From: Philopedon plagiatum
Lineage: Eukaryota; Arthropoda; Insecta; Coleoptera; Curculionidae
Reading direction: 5' to 3'
DNA: 64,000 nt
Assembly (NCBI GenBank): GCA_963971165.1
Contig: OZ020189.1
Span: 992,001 to 1,056,000, forward strand
The notes under the pieces were generated by a model that saw only the letters and a program-made list of their open reading frames with translations, was not told the origin of the DNA and ran no database searches. Position numbers and translations under genes: made by a program. Of the stretch, positions 9,541-20,000 are shown one piece after another (within the stretch, counting starts at the first letter, position 1; each line of letters starts with the position of its first letter).

Positions 9541-9690
9541 GTTGTTTTTTTCTGTCTGCGATTTTTTTTTTTTTTTTCTGTCTGCGAGTTTTTTTTTTTT
9601 TTTTTTTTTTTGTCTGCGAGTTTTTTTTTTTTTTTGTCTGCGAGTTTTTTTTTTTTTTTTTTTTTTTGTCTGTCTTCGATTTTTTTTTTT
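9541..9690. repeat. poly-T tracts punctuated by TCTGCGAG
   Basis: Six T-runs of about 7 to 24 bases are separated by TGTCTGCGAG-like spacers. The array lies directly upstream of the OTU promoter, so in gene orientation it is a set of poly-A tracts punctuated by CTCGCAGACA. Run lengths vary. It may be a nucleosome-excluding or bent-DNA segment, or replication slippage; no coding potential. The following 450 bp to 10,150 are AT-rich with no recognisable feature. Confidence 0.85.
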
Positions 9691-10151
9691 ACATCTGCAT
9701 AAGAAGGTTCCTGATTGTTATTTTCATAAAACGGTACAAGCTTGCCACTGTGCATTGGAGAATGTAAAACTATTATACAATTATAAGAATTGCTACCAAT
9801 AAAATTGTACTTTTGATTAACCTCTCTTTATCACCTGAATTAAAGAAATATGTTAGTAAAAACGCTACTGTGCGAAGAGTGATATTAACACACAGTATGA
9901 ATAATAATTGTTAAACTTTATGCAGTAATAAATAAAATTTTATCTTGCATTACGTTTTTCATTTATCTATCGCATGAATATTAAGTTGGGTTAATGTTGA
10001 GGAAAATATAAACACAAATTTCCGCTTAGAAATATTTATTAAACTAAAACTATTATCAATCCAAATTGTATATTTATAATGATCCAACATTTTTAAATAT
10101 ATAGTTATACTGTTTAAACAATTTTGCAGAGTTAAATCTTCAAAGAAGTCT

Positions 10152-10763
10152 TCACACGCTTTGTTCTAAGGTTGTTTTCTCAATTTTATGGTTTGTGATT
10201 TTCTGTACATCCGGTTTATTACACATTACACAGACGTCTGATAAAATAATCATATGTAGAACTTGCTCACACACTTTACATTTAATTTCATCTTTACAAC
10301 AATCCATGGCACGCTTATAATGGGTGTTTACATGTATGTGTTTACCACGTTGTTGTTCTATGGCTAATAAAAAGTAACACTCGTGACACAGACTGTACAT
10401 GCCACCCGCCATGGATGTGATTAATATGTATGATTGCATTACGCACACTTCACGTTTTAAATAGTTCTCTTTCACAGCTTCTGAAGCGTTAATTTTTTTA
10501 ATTTTCACTAACCCTTCTTCTCCACAACCACTCCCCAGAACTTCTTCCTCGGTGCCGGAGTCATCTTCATCTTCATCTTCATCATCATCATCCTCGTAAT
10601 TGTAGCGGTCAACATCCACAAGAGTATTAAGTCTATCCTCAGCTAAAAAACCAGTAGTGTTTTGAAAATAAATTTTTTCTTCCTTATGAATCGATTCCAT
10701 TTCTTCCCGTTGCCCATTTAATGGAGTACCATTATAAATATACAATTTGGATTGAAAATCCAT
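10152..10763 (-). CDS. acidic, cysteine-rich zinc-binding-like protein (203 aa)
   Basis: Not recognised. The start is ATG 10763. Residues about 50-75 are an almost pure Asp/Glu run, followed by a basic KIKKINASE segment. The C-terminal 90 residues contain CHEC, a CC pair, CKVC and CVMC plus several His, a pattern that could hold two zinc ions in a cross-brace or treble-clef arrangement. An acidic N-terminus with a C-terminal zinc cluster is also seen in some viral transactivators and RING proteins, but I see no clear RING spacing, so no function is assigned. It is the last leftward ORF before the presumed right end of the Polinton and is intact. Confidence 0.7.
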   Translation of the reverse strand: MDFQSKLYIYNGTPLNGQREEMESIHKEEKIYFQNTTGFLAEDRLNTLVDVDRYNYEDDDDEDEDEDDSGTEEEVLGSGCGEEGLVKIKKINASEAVKENYLKREVCVMQSYILITSMAGGMYSLCHECYFLLAIEQQRGKHIHVNTHYKRAMDCCKDEIKCKVCEQVLHMIILSDVCVMCNKPDVQKITNHKIEKTTLEQSV

Positions 10764-10826
10764 TGTTTTATTTTATTTCAACTTTAGTAGAAGAACACTT
10801 TATTACTTCAGAACTAATAGCGTTTA

Positions 10827-11045
10827 ACTGAAATTATCAACCTTTTATGCTGCAACCCCTTCTCTTCTATCCCTCCTATGCATAATTTGGAGTGGGAAAT
10901 TAGCGCGCCTTGCTGGAAGGGGTCAGATGCTTGAAGGCGGGGTTTAGGTGGGGGCGAGCAATCAGATGCTTGGAGGCGGGGCTTGGGGGCGGGGCTTGGG
11001 TGGGGGGTCGACCAATCAAAAAGTGGTGGGGGGTGCAATCTGCTC
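10827..11045 (-). promoter_or_regulatory. GC-rich upstream region with GC boxes, CCAAT and TATA-like element
   Basis: Strikingly G/C-rich against the AT-rich surroundings. It holds two direct copies of CAGATGCTTG..GGCGGGG (about 10,925 and 10,967), a further GGCGGGGCTTGG, and two CCAAT/ATTGG-type motifs. On the minus strand GCATAAAAGG (10,850-10,841) is followed by TTTCAGTTA with the initiator A at 10,829, only 18 bp away, so that pairing is not ideal. The layout resembles a compact viral promoter for the leftward zinc-cluster gene. Confidence 0.5.
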
Positions 11046-11049
11046 CGGC

Positions 11050-11516
11050 TAAGTATATCTACTATTAGCTTTAATGCTAAATGAATAAATAACTATATAA
11101 ACCCAATTAACTATCGAAAATCTTCGCTGACCTGTTCGTCGCAGTATCGCGACGCTGAGCTGTAGGTGGTATCGAATTGCAGGAATTTTAATAACCCTGC
11201 ATATTCATGTCATCGGCGGTGTTTCTCTCGTATTGAACTCGTCGCATGACGGCACAGTTATGCCCGCTTTTCACTTTATCCCGTTGTGCTGCCTGAATTT
11301 GGATAGCGAGCGATGGATATTGGAAAGGAAATACTGTAGATTAACTTGTATACGGAAAATGGCTGATATAAGAGTATTAAATATTCTGGGGAGTTGTAAA
11401 AACAGCTAGGCTCCGATATTAGTGAATAGGACCGGATTTAAAACACGCAAGGACTGGAAATATTTAGGATATTTAGGTTTTGAGGTCTGTATCACGTAAA
11501 AATGCCAAAGTAAAAT
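11050..11516. other. unassigned sequence
   Basis: Moderate GC for the window (11,110-11,330), no ORF, no repeat partner found inside the window. The right terminus of the Polinton could fall here, but no terminal repeat can be matched because the left end is absent. Confidence 0.4.
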
Positions 11517-11918
11517 TTGATTTACAAAAGAAAGACCCGCGATATTTTGTTTATCCAATACAAATTAGCGAAAGCTAAACTATTTGCCAAAAAAGTCACT
11601 GCCAATTCCACCCTAATTCCTCCTTTCAATTTCGTTCTTCCAACCTCTACGTCTGTACCCTACAAAATGTCCGACATTCTTCTATCCCTTGACACCAAAA
11701 AGTCCTCCGATCTGGAGGGCAGGCCAGCAATTGTCTTAGAAAAATGCGCTCCAGAACTTGCACCCATCTTAATTCGTCTTTTCCAGACCTCCTATGACAA
11801 GAGTAGTTGCTCTTATGCAGCCTCTCCCGAAGAAAGTTTCCAAGTCCCTTCCATCCAGTTACAGACCTATCTCTCTTCTCTCTGTTGTCAGCAAAGTTGT
11901 GTTTGTTACAGTTTGTAA
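11517..11918 (+). pseudogene. LINE A reverse-transcriptase fragment
   Basis: The translated segment SVPYKMSDILLSLDTKKSSD, then IVLEKCAPELAPILIRLFQT, is the fingers region of a non-LTR (Jockey-like) reverse transcriptase. After 11,800 the frame shifts and the next block (SPEESFQVPSIQLQTYLSSL) is a degraded version of the usual YRPISLLS region. Both ends are truncated. The same region appears inverted at 16,560-16,715, and the C-terminal end of what I take to be the same family recurs at 25.3, 30.3, 37.9, 49.1, 51.3, 52.4, 55.7 and 61.1 kb. Linking the two parts into one family is inference. Confidence 0.75.
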
Positions 11919-11929
11919 CAAACATCCGA

Positions 11930-12450
11930 TGAAGTTATAGTGTAGCGAAACGCGTCATGTTATAAATTATTAAATAAAAGTGGAAATTTGGCTAAAATTG
12001 TCTATCATTATGTGTATAATGGATTTCCATCAAGTAAAGGCCGACACCATTAAAAAATATACATATATATATATCTTCGCAACGTTATATATTCATAAAG
12101 GGGTTTTAAAAAATAATGTATTCCAAAAAATGTATTTTGGAAAACATGTTTCTTAAAAAAAATGTGTTATTTAAATAAGTGCTTTTCGACAAGAAATTTT
12201 CAAACAAAATTTTCCTAAATCCAGTATTTGTAACCAAGCCTTCAATATCAACTCTTCTCTTAACCAGGCCCTACATCCAACAACATAGTTCGATATCTTT
12301 GACCTGTCTGCATGCTTGTAAAGCCACCATTGTTATTCAAACTAATTTGTGATTGGCTCTGTCGAACTTCGGTGTAAAGCTCGTTGAACAAAATATGATC
12401 TGGAATAATTTAGGACTTTTCGAATATCATTAAAACTTCTAGATGGGTGG
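11930..12450. other. intergenic, no gene seen
   Basis: AT-rich with a short (AT)n tract near 12,058-12,075. No ORF or repeat assignment. Confidence 0.5.
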
Positions 12451-12529
12451 AGTTCAGTGCTGAACGGTAATGTTTACGCCGTACATTTCATAATATTTTA
12501 GAAGGTAGGTATACAGATAACATACACAT

Positions 12530-12900
12530 AAAGTGCGGCTCTTTAATGCCCCCCCCCCCTCTTAATTTTTGAACCGTTACATTTAGAAAATTGGAAGTTG
12601 TCATACGATAATTAGTACAAAAATACTATGTTTTGGTGTACAAGTGACTCTCGGAAAAATCAAGATGGCTGCTGGGCGCCATCTTCGAAAAAAAGTTTAA
12701 ATGGAAAGAGGGATTGCTATACATCATTTTAAAGGTATTATTGAGTACTTTACGATCCTAGAATATTACATTATTAAACCTATCTAGAGCAAAATGACGT
12801 CTTAAAAATTATTTAAATAAAATCGGATATTTAAAAGTGACTCACCCTTTCACTGTAAAAAATGCTGAAAATGACCACCCTGTACTTCCTAGCAGTAAAA
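12530..12900 (+). repeat. dispersed repeat, inverted copy at 36.8 kb
   Basis: The part 12,635-12,790 (around AATCAAGATGGCTGCTGG, CATCATTTTAAAGG and GATCCTAGAATATTAC) matches 36,845-36,985 on the opposite strand. A C-run at about 12,549 lies at its left. No ORF; superfamily unknown. Confidence 0.7.
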
Positions 12901-13168
12901 TAATCTATTAGATAACTCATCTCGATATAATTCACAGGTCTGCAAACAAAATTTTTTTTTCAGCTGCATGAGTTATTGTTGCTGAATTATATGTTTTAAA
13001 TGCCACAGATTCTAAAAATGCCTGCCACAACATCCCATCACGTATAGGTTTTTTGCAAAATAAAATTAAATTTACTAAAAAACACTTATTTTGTACAATG
13101 AACTAAATATATGTATTTTCTTACAACTAATCAAAAATTGTTTCTAAAATGTATACACAATTTTAGGT

Positions 13169-13774
13169 CTACTCCTTTTTCTTGTGAAACCTTTTCTTTT
13201 TTTCTTTGATGCTTCTCCGAACTCGTTTCCGATTTCCTTCTTTGTTTTCTCGATTGAGCATCCAACAGTAGTCAGCTAACATATTGACATCCCATTTTCC
13301 TTGGAAACGTCTCTCAAAATCTCGGACATTTTGGTGCAATCTTTCACCCTGTTCTTCGCTGTAAGCTCTCAAGTTTTCAGGAAAACAGTCAATATGGGAG
13401 TGTAAGAAATGAACTTTTAAGCTCATCTTGCATCCTTGAGCTTCATACGCTGCAAGCATGCGTTGTACAATAGTTTTGTAGTCAGGGCCCTTAGTATTCC
13501 CCAAAAATTTGTGCACTACATTCTTGAAAGAGACCCACGCTTCTTTTTCCTTGTCTTCCATTGTTTCCAAAAAGAGGGGATCAGTTAGAAGTTTTCTTAT
13601 GTCGGGGCCAGTGAAAACTCCCTCTTGTAACTTGGCTTCAGACAGTTTCGGGAACTTGGAACACAGATATCTGAAACAATTCCCATCTCTTGGCAGTGAC
13701 TTGACAAACTGCTTTACAAGCCCCAATTTACTATGAAGAGGTGGTAATAACACTTTTTCTGGCGGAACCAATTG
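13169..13774 (-). pseudogene. 5'-truncated copy of a multicopy arthropod protein family
   Basis: Open for 200 residues but without a starting ATG (it begins at a TTG in mid-domain), so the N-terminal half is missing. The visible part starts at VLLPPLHSKLGLVKQFVKSL and runs through SLKVHFLHSHIDCFPENL, then GERLHQNVRDFERRFQGKW and NMLADYCWML, to a strongly basic tail. A second, fuller and more damaged copy lies at 28,050-29,585. Families of this type are highly repeated in arthropod genomes and look transposon-derived, but I cannot name the superfamily or an activity. The C-terminal 200 codons lack stops, so this copy is younger than the other or has been preserved. Confidence 0.7.
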
Positions 13775-14069
13775 TACGTTACTTAGTAATTTATACTACA
13801 TAAAAAAATAAAATTTAATGTAGCAAAAAAATCTTACGTGATGGAATTTTTTTGGTATTTTTTTCGTTTTTATCAAGTTGAAATCTATAAGAAACTGTAA
13901 AAACATCCTATGCAGTTTTTTACGTGCAGACCTGTGATTATCAGTAATTACCTAAATATCTTAAAATAAAATAAGGTAAGCTTATATTAATTGTATAATC
14001 GCGAATATTGCTCTAATAATAAATTGGTGAGATTTAAATTAGTGAATCAGAATTTTCGACAACCGGAGT

Positions 14070-14335
14070 GGAGGCGTTGACGGCCATTAATGGTGGGCCG
14101 GAGACAAATTTTGTCTCTGTTTAAGTTCCTAAAGCGCGTATGTTTGTTTCTCTCTTAGCTTTAATGCATTTTATATAGTCCATATTATGAGGTCAATTTC
14201 AAATACGGCGAGTCCGGAGCAAGCTTGACTTGATTCTTTCCTGGGGAGTTTTCGCATTGAACTTGCAGATAATTTTTTGGTTTTAAAAATAAATTATTAG
14301 GTAGATCATTGGAAATAAATTTAAGCGTATCATTA
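14070..14335 (-). repeat. partial copy of the hAT-like element found at 44.6 kb
   Basis: The reverse complement matches 44,605-44,890: the shared string runs from GATCTACCTAATAATTT through CAAGCTTGCTCCGG to AAACATACGCGCTTTAGGAA and GGCCCACC. The short open frame here is a by-product of this repeat. The ends are not preserved. Confidence 0.75.
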
Positions 14336-14463
14336 ACCAATAATCTTATAGACGAGCCGCGCCTGCTTTTTACTTTCGATGAAGAAGCTTCACAAACTTC
14401 TGCAACATGCGACGTTGATTGCTGGGGAATTAGTACCATTTCACCTACAATTTGGATTTGATT

Positions 14464-14676
14464 TTCCTAGAAGATAAATGGATGGCCAGGATTCTTAATG
14501 TTTTGTACACTGCCAGTGGCGGTAAATTTGTTCACTAGTTCCCTTAGATATTTCCTGCAGATTGGGCGATCTGGAAAATGATCATTAAAAACCCTTTCCG
14601 CTTCGTGGAAGTTACGCATTGCGCCATAAACGGATATTGCTTCGATTTTTTCTGCTAATGGGCGAGAATTAACCAT
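14464..14676 (-). pseudogene. DUF4817-type helix-turn-helix N-terminus of a mariner-like transposase
   Basis: Begins at ATG 14676 with EKIEAISVYGAMRNFHEAER, then VFNDHFPDRP and LRELVNKFTATGSV, the usual DNA-binding start of insect transposases with a DUF4817 domain. It stops after 69 codons where the hAT-like repeat begins. No catalytic domain follows. The 14,745-14,850 segment just upstream is repeated at 36,590-36,705. Confidence 0.7.
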
Positions 14677-14859
14677 TTTGGATAATCACGAATACACTCA
14701 GTACAAAATGAATATTAGACTAAAATAACTTTAGTACCATTGTATCTATTTTTTTTCCAAGTCGATAAGAATATCGTCAAAAAATTGATATTTTCTTAAT
14801 GTCATTTCAATAATTTCAGATCTAATTTTTAACACAATTTAAATTTTATTTCAATTACA

Positions 14860-16025
14860 CGAATGCTTAAATATAATTGGGTGAAAATAGCTATTTGTAG
14901 GCGGTGTGATTCAAATTACAATATATTTTATTAAACGAACAAGAAATACGGTTTAAATAAAAATTAAGTCAATAATCCGTTAACATTTCAATTAAATTAA
15001 ACACTCCTATCAAACATATACTCGTATTACAGAATACTTTAGCCAGAAGTTTTGCAAAGAAACAGAAGACCGCACTTATTTGGCGTCTTCCAAGCAAAAG
15101 TAATAAAACATCTAAGAATACCTTTGCTTGTAAGATTTCAGTTAATAATTTCGAACAAGTACGTCACAACAAATATTAAGACTTCAGAAATCCCCTTATT
15201 TGCTCGCGGCGTGAAATCTGACTCTTTTAAATTTAAACTTTCTGCAACAAAGATCCCCATTATAAAACTTTGCGGGTAACCACTATCCTATTAGGTAAAT
15301 CGTTCCATAAACATCCCTTGGGGAATGAACTTTGCACCTCTTTACCCCCGTTTGGATCTTTCAAACGCGAAGTTTGGTGTTGTAGTTGGCATTTTAATGA
15401 CTACAATGTCCAATGAATATGATTCTTTTCTCATACTTACGGCTGTGGGTGCATATATTTTTTTAAGAGTAAACAAAACTCTTATTTGTATAAAAGGAGT
15501 AGACATATGCATGAGCAAAGCCGTGGATGACATTAACGATTTTATATTTGCCAGTAAGTTTTTGTTAATAAACATTTTTTGATCAATATTCCAAAAGTAA
15601 TACTTTTCGAAGGGATCTGGAATATTTCCCTTATAATTCTTTTCACGTAAACGAGTACAAGAAAGAAGTAAAAGTTCTCAGAAATTAATATTTGGTTTGT
15701 AAAGTCGTTCGAAAAGTTTTATACACGTATATGGGAAACTACTGGAGCAGAAAATGGGAAAAATTATAGTAATATTATATTTTACAAAGTTTGTTGCCCC
15801 TATATTGGTTTTTTTTATTTCCAAGTGTTGTATTTAAATTTGTGGGCATCCATTTTGAATACTTTATAATGTTTTATGCTAGAAACAAACAAAAATGTGT
15901 AGAATTTTTTTAAATATTGTTTACCTGGTAAATATAATAACATTCTTATGTATTTTTATATGTACTTTTTTATTCTTTATCTCTTTGGCTAGATAGACAA
16001 AATTTCAATAAATGTATCACTCAAA
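14860..16025. other. intergenic, no gene seen
   Basis: AT-rich. Short open frames at 15,325-15,582 overlap on both strands and show no recognisable domain or splice evidence. Confidence 0.45.
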
Positions 16026-16029
16026 TAAG

Positions 16030-16240
16030 GTGTACCCTGTACAGGAGCTTTTGGATGATGATCATGTTAGAAAAATACAGTTCGTTAAAAAAAATGATGG
16101 CAAGATGTGGCAAAAATAAGATATTTCCACAAAATATTATTTTTTCTGGCGAGGCTACATTTTATTTAAATGGAGTGGTTAACAGACATAATTATTTTAT
16201 CGATTGTGATCTCAGCAGATCCACACTGGACATGTAAAGC
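16030..16240 (+). pseudogene. mariner-like transposase fragment (DDE region)
   Basis: The translation IIFSGEATFYLNGVVNRHNYF corresponds to the segment around the second catalytic Asp in insect DUF4817/mariner-like transposases, which usually reads FSDEATFYLNG; the Asp is replaced by Gly here. About 60 codons, truncated at both ends. Confidence 0.7.
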
Positions 16241-16327
16241 ACATACTCGATCTCCTGTAACTGTGTAGGCTAGTATAATTAATAATAGAATTTTGGGACC
16301 ATATTTTTTTGACGAACATCTGTACAT

Positions 16328-16448
16328 CTTGTACACCAAAGTTCTAAACTTTGCAGTAGGCGCAACTTTATTGTTTATGAATTATTACTACGGACCCTGA
16401 AACTATAAAATTGCGCAGACTTCAAAGTTTAGAACTTTGATGTACAAG
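16328..16448. repeat. 121-bp MITE-like inverted repeat
   Basis: Two arms of about 40 bp begin with CTTGTACACCAAAGTTCTAA and end with the reverse complement (one T/C difference in the first 20), enclosing about 40 bp. No coding content. No clear target duplication. Confidence 0.75.
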
Positions 16449-16559
16449 TTGCTTATATTTGAACAAAATTGAGCTTACCATTAACGTCAGTAATAAATAC
16501 GTAAAAAGAATAATTCATAGTTTTCGGTGCCTTTCTTTTCGAAAAGTCGGTTAATTTTC

Positions 16560-16715
16560 TAGATATTTTAGAATTAGCAAGTTGACAACAGAGAGAAGAG
16601 AGATAGGTCTATAATTGGATGGAAGGTATTTGGAACCTTTTTTTGGGACAAGGCTGCACACGAGCAGTCTTCCAGCTGTCTGAGAAGATACCCCTGTCAC
16701 AGGAGATCTGGAAAT
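16560..16715 (-). pseudogene. LINE A reverse-transcriptase fragment
   Basis: On the minus strand the peptide LPSNYRPISLLSVV is the conserved reverse-transcriptase block (YRPISLLS), preceded by a pattern like SQTAGR..V..LVPKKGSKY. Matches the family seen at 11.5 kb and continues just past where that copy breaks. Strongly truncated. Confidence 0.7.
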
Positions 16716-16719
16716 TTAT

Positions 16720-17690
16720 CCCAGGGATATTCTTTAGCAACTATTTGAGCAATATCAATATTAAAAATAGCAAAATAGCCGTAATGAACGCCAAATTCTG
16801 CTCTTAAATTAGTATAATGAAGTTTTTTGAAATTGAAATTTGAAAGCACAACAGCTGAGTCAACTGGCCATCGTTTAAAAATGCAAATGGCCGAACCAGT
16901 CACGCCACCAGTTTTGCATGAGTAATAACCGGCATTGAACAATCCGGACTCTTTAATGCCACAGAAATCGTGTAAACAAGGCATGATATTATTGTCCCTC
17001 GATAAATAAAATCCGAATTTCAAATTAGTGAATGGTCTTGGTCACGTGAATTTAAGCCGTATGTGGCTGTGATTTAGGTTATTTCTGTACAGTTCGTTAA
17101 TAACTTCGTTACTAAAGTAGCTTTTAAAGCTTTCTCATATTTAGAAGCAATATTTACCATTACCCATTACTACTATACATATGGAAAAAAGTTAGGAATA
17201 TTCGTAAATTATGAACGTATTATAGATGTTTTTTGTTAAAAGGACGTGCCAACATTGTAGAGGGATATCCAAATATCAGTGAATAAGCCTTATAACTTTT
17301 GTATTTTTAAAGATGGGAATAAATGTTAAATATGAAAGTTTTAGGGATTTTTATGGATCATTCATACATCTTATCAGCAAAACAATTGAGCATCAAATAA
17401 AAAAAATATGGTATAAAACATCGATTTTCTCGCTTATTTTAAATTGGATAGTGTTATTTTTATATTTTTAGATTCTAGGAGAAGTTCTAGGCGTATTCTG
17501 TATAACATACCCTATGCGGTTTTTCAATCGTTGTTGAAATATTTCAAATTAAAGATTATTTCGCATAAATATATTTTGAACATAACTATCCAGGTTACGA
17601 ACGAAATATCTGCTACCTTTTTAAATTTTCTTCATAGGTAAGTCAAAGTTAATGTCAAGGTTGATATATAATATAATAATCTATTAATGA
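16720..17690. other. intergenic, one unexplained 108-codon open frame
   Basis: A minus-strand frame at 16,697-17,023 stays open for 108 codons and has a Cys-containing segment, but begins inside the LINE fragment and shows no recognisable domain. The rest is AT-rich and featureless. Confidence 0.35.
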
Positions 17691-17700
17691 GAGATGCAAA

Positions 17701-18395
17701 ATGTCAAAATTATATTTAAAAAATAACAATAATGTTAGAGCGGCTCAAAGACAATATGAGGAAAGTACTGAAGAGAGACAAAGAACTCCATCATTAAACA
17801 CCATAATGAAAACAAATAAAAGACTAGAAGAAAGAGAAATTCTGAGCAATGGAAAAAGAAGAAGAGAAAGAAATGAAGAAAGGGGCTTTTAGCGATTTTA
17901 TTATATTTTCAAGAGAATCCAAAAAAATCAATTACCGATTGTGTGCGGTATCTCAGAGCAGGAACGAGAGATAAAACGTCGACTTATGGAACAGTTCAAA
18001 GAACGTTAAAGTATTTTAAGCATAGGCCATATAAAATGATGCCAGTTCAAAAGCTTAGTGCCGATCAAAAAAGAGATATACTTTTGTCACAAATATTAAC
18101 CAAAGAATGCGGCAATATCCCAATTTATTTCATGCTATCGTTTGGACAGACGAAGCAACTTTCTCAACTGCAGGAACGTTTAATAGACGAAATATTCATG
18201 TTAGGTCGGATGAAAATCTTTTTACCGTCGAAAATATTGCTTTATAGGGGCGTAATTGAATCAACGTTTGGTGTGGAATATTACAAGAATAGGTTGGAAT
18301 GCAGACTGGAACAATGTTATGTTTACAGACGAGTCCAGAGTGTTCTTACAATCCCCTATCGAATACTATAGACGAGTTGAGAGCCATTTTACCTG
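17701..18395 (+). pseudogene. mariner-like transposase with DUF4817-type N-terminus, multiply frameshifted
   Basis: Starts at ATG 17,701; NVRAAQRQYEESTEERQRTP is a typical transposase HTH segment. After several frame changes, 18,140-18,245 reads WTDEATFSTAGTFNRRNIHV (catalytic Asp region), and 18,310-18,345 reads VMFTDESRVFLQSP, a second Asp-region-like block in another frame. Two Asp-region blocks so close together suggest two fused transposase remnants or an internal duplication. Non-functional. Confidence 0.7.
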
Positions 18396-18399
18396 GTGT

Positions 18400-19290
18400 G
18401 TGGGATCAGATATCATAAGAGGCCATAGATAACTGTAAAGTAGTAACGTTATAATTTGAATGCAGTGGATTTATTTGTCTTCCAAGTTTTTTACGGATGG
18501 TAGAAACCAGTCCAAAAACACATTAAGTTGGGCCTGTGCCGTGTATCTCAGAAACAATCTTTAAAATTGACCACTGATTGTATAAAAATAAGGAATTATG
18601 AGAAAATGTACTGAATATTTGTCTAATGGTCCACTGTTTTATCTAAATAAGTTTGAAACTAATCGGAACTAACTGGCGTGTAGGTTAAAACAGTGCCACA
18701 TCAAAACAACTCGAAGCCCAAAATGAACACCTAAAATGCCAATTGTAAATGTGACAGTTTTCGGTTGACCGCTTTGTGAAAAGGTTTAAAGCTTTTGGCT
18801 TTCTGCCTGATACATTAGCAATGTCACTAATGGCACAGCTTTTAACTTTCAATCCAGCATACGGGGTTCCCCAAATTTCATATGTTCAGTTTGATAAATT
18901 CTCGCATTCGGATTCACTAAAAAGGTTTAAGATTTAGTACTAGTTTAAATTAAGATTTTCTAGTTGGTTAGTTAGATCTTTTTTGTTCCGTAATTGTTAA
19001 TAAGTCGTCATTTAAAATTTGAGTTGTGGTGTCGCTATAATGAAATTAGTTATATTATTGTGAAAAGTATATAGGTACTAACATGGCTCTTTTCTTCATA
19101 CATTTTGAAAAAACACACAAACTCATTCAGGGTATAAAACTTAGTTGTCTTATTCTTACACTTGTCAGTTTAAAATTTTTGATTGTCAAATTAGACCGAT
19201 CTAGCATTGGAGAATCTGGAAGTCAATGGTAACTATTTTACAAGCTTTTATTTAATTTCACCTGTAGTTTGCTTATATGTAAGTTTGTTA
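18400..19290. other. intergenic, no gene seen
   Basis: AT-rich, no ORF above 60 codons that I can support, no repeat partner noted. Confidence 0.4.
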
Positions 19291-19394
19291 GTATGTTTAG
19301 GTCGAATGTTACAATCAAAATTTCGATTAGTTCTAATTAAGCTAGAGCGTTGAAATTTTGCACACGTGTAAGGTCCCGTGACAATGCAATAAAG

Positions 19395-20000
19395 TATATC
19401 TAATATTGTTCTAAATCCAATATGGCGGACGCCCCAAAATGGCGGATTAACCTTTTTCACAATCCCTTTGAAATGGATATCAAATGAAAAGGTTTGACTA
19501 GGAGAATACGATAAGCTATGTGACGTCATTTTAAACCCAATGTGGCGGACGCCAAGATGGCGGATTACCTTTTTCTTTACAATCCCCTTGATATGGGTAT
19601 CAAATCAAAGGGTTTGACATTTAAAATACGATAAGCCCTGTGACGTCATTCTAAACCCAATATGACGGACGCCACAAGATGGCAGATTACCTTTTTCTTC
19701 ACAATCCCCTTGATGTGGGTATCAAGTGGGGTTGGACAAGTAAAATACGATGAGTTATGTGACGTCATTTTAAACCCAATATGGCGGACGTCACAAGATG
19801 TCGAATTACCATTTTCTTTGCAACCCCCTTAACATTTGTATCAAATGAAAGTGTTTGACGAGTAGAATACCGTAAACTGTATGACGTCACTCTAAACCCA
19901 ATATGGCTGACGCCACAAGATGGCGGATTACCTTTTTCTTGACAATCACCTTGATATGGGTATCAAATGAAAGGGTTTGACGAGTAGAATACGATAACAG
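19395..20000 (+). repeat. about 120-bp tandem array with TGACGTCAT motifs
   Basis: Five units of 119-122 bp (first unit longer) repeat AACCCAATATGGCGGACGCC, then ACAAGATGGCGGATTACC, ACAATCCCCTTGATATGGG and AGAATACGATAA. Units start near 19,395, 19,521, 19,641, 19,760 and 19,882. Most carry the palindrome TGACGTCA, a CREB/ATF-type octamer. The 5' lead-in contains the phrase TTGAAATTTTGCACAC that also occurs in the 26.9-kb array. Confidence 0.85.

Larger units (their letters stand above)
1..11040. mobile_element. Polinton/Maverick-type element, partial
   Basis: The block combines a retroviral-type integrase with chromodomain, a protein-primed family-B DNA polymerase and several small virus-like ORFs, which is the diagnostic set of Polintons (Mavericks) and the related adintoviruses. 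The integrase runs rightward and every other ORF leftward. The left part is outside the window; the right end is an estimate, set at the GC-rich promoter block upstream of the last leftward gene, because I could not recognise a terminal inverted repeat. Capsid, FtsK-like ATPase and maturation protease genes are not seen; they may lie to the left or be lost. The coding regions are largely undamaged, unlike nearly all other mobile DNA here, which suggests recent insertion or activity (inference). Confidence 0.85.

Noticed and set aside
9542..9802. Open frames rich in Phe (plus) or Lys (minus)
   Set aside because: Direct translation of the poly-T tracts.
1..11040. Capsid, FtsK-like ATPase and maturation protease expected in a Polinton
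   Set aside because: None of the unassigned ORFs shows a Walker motif, a protease catalytic pattern or a recognisable jelly-roll protein; they may be outside the window.
15325..15582. Overlapping open frames on both strands (85 and 77 codons)
   Set aside because: No domain, no splice signal, no composition difference from the flanks.
16697..17023. 108-codon minus-strand frame as a host exon
   Set aside because: It starts within a LINE fragment and I see neither a credible splice pattern nor a family match.
19395..20000. Tandem array considered as a CRISPR-like array
   Set aside because: Units are contiguous 120-bp repeats without unique spacers, and the genome is eukaryotic.
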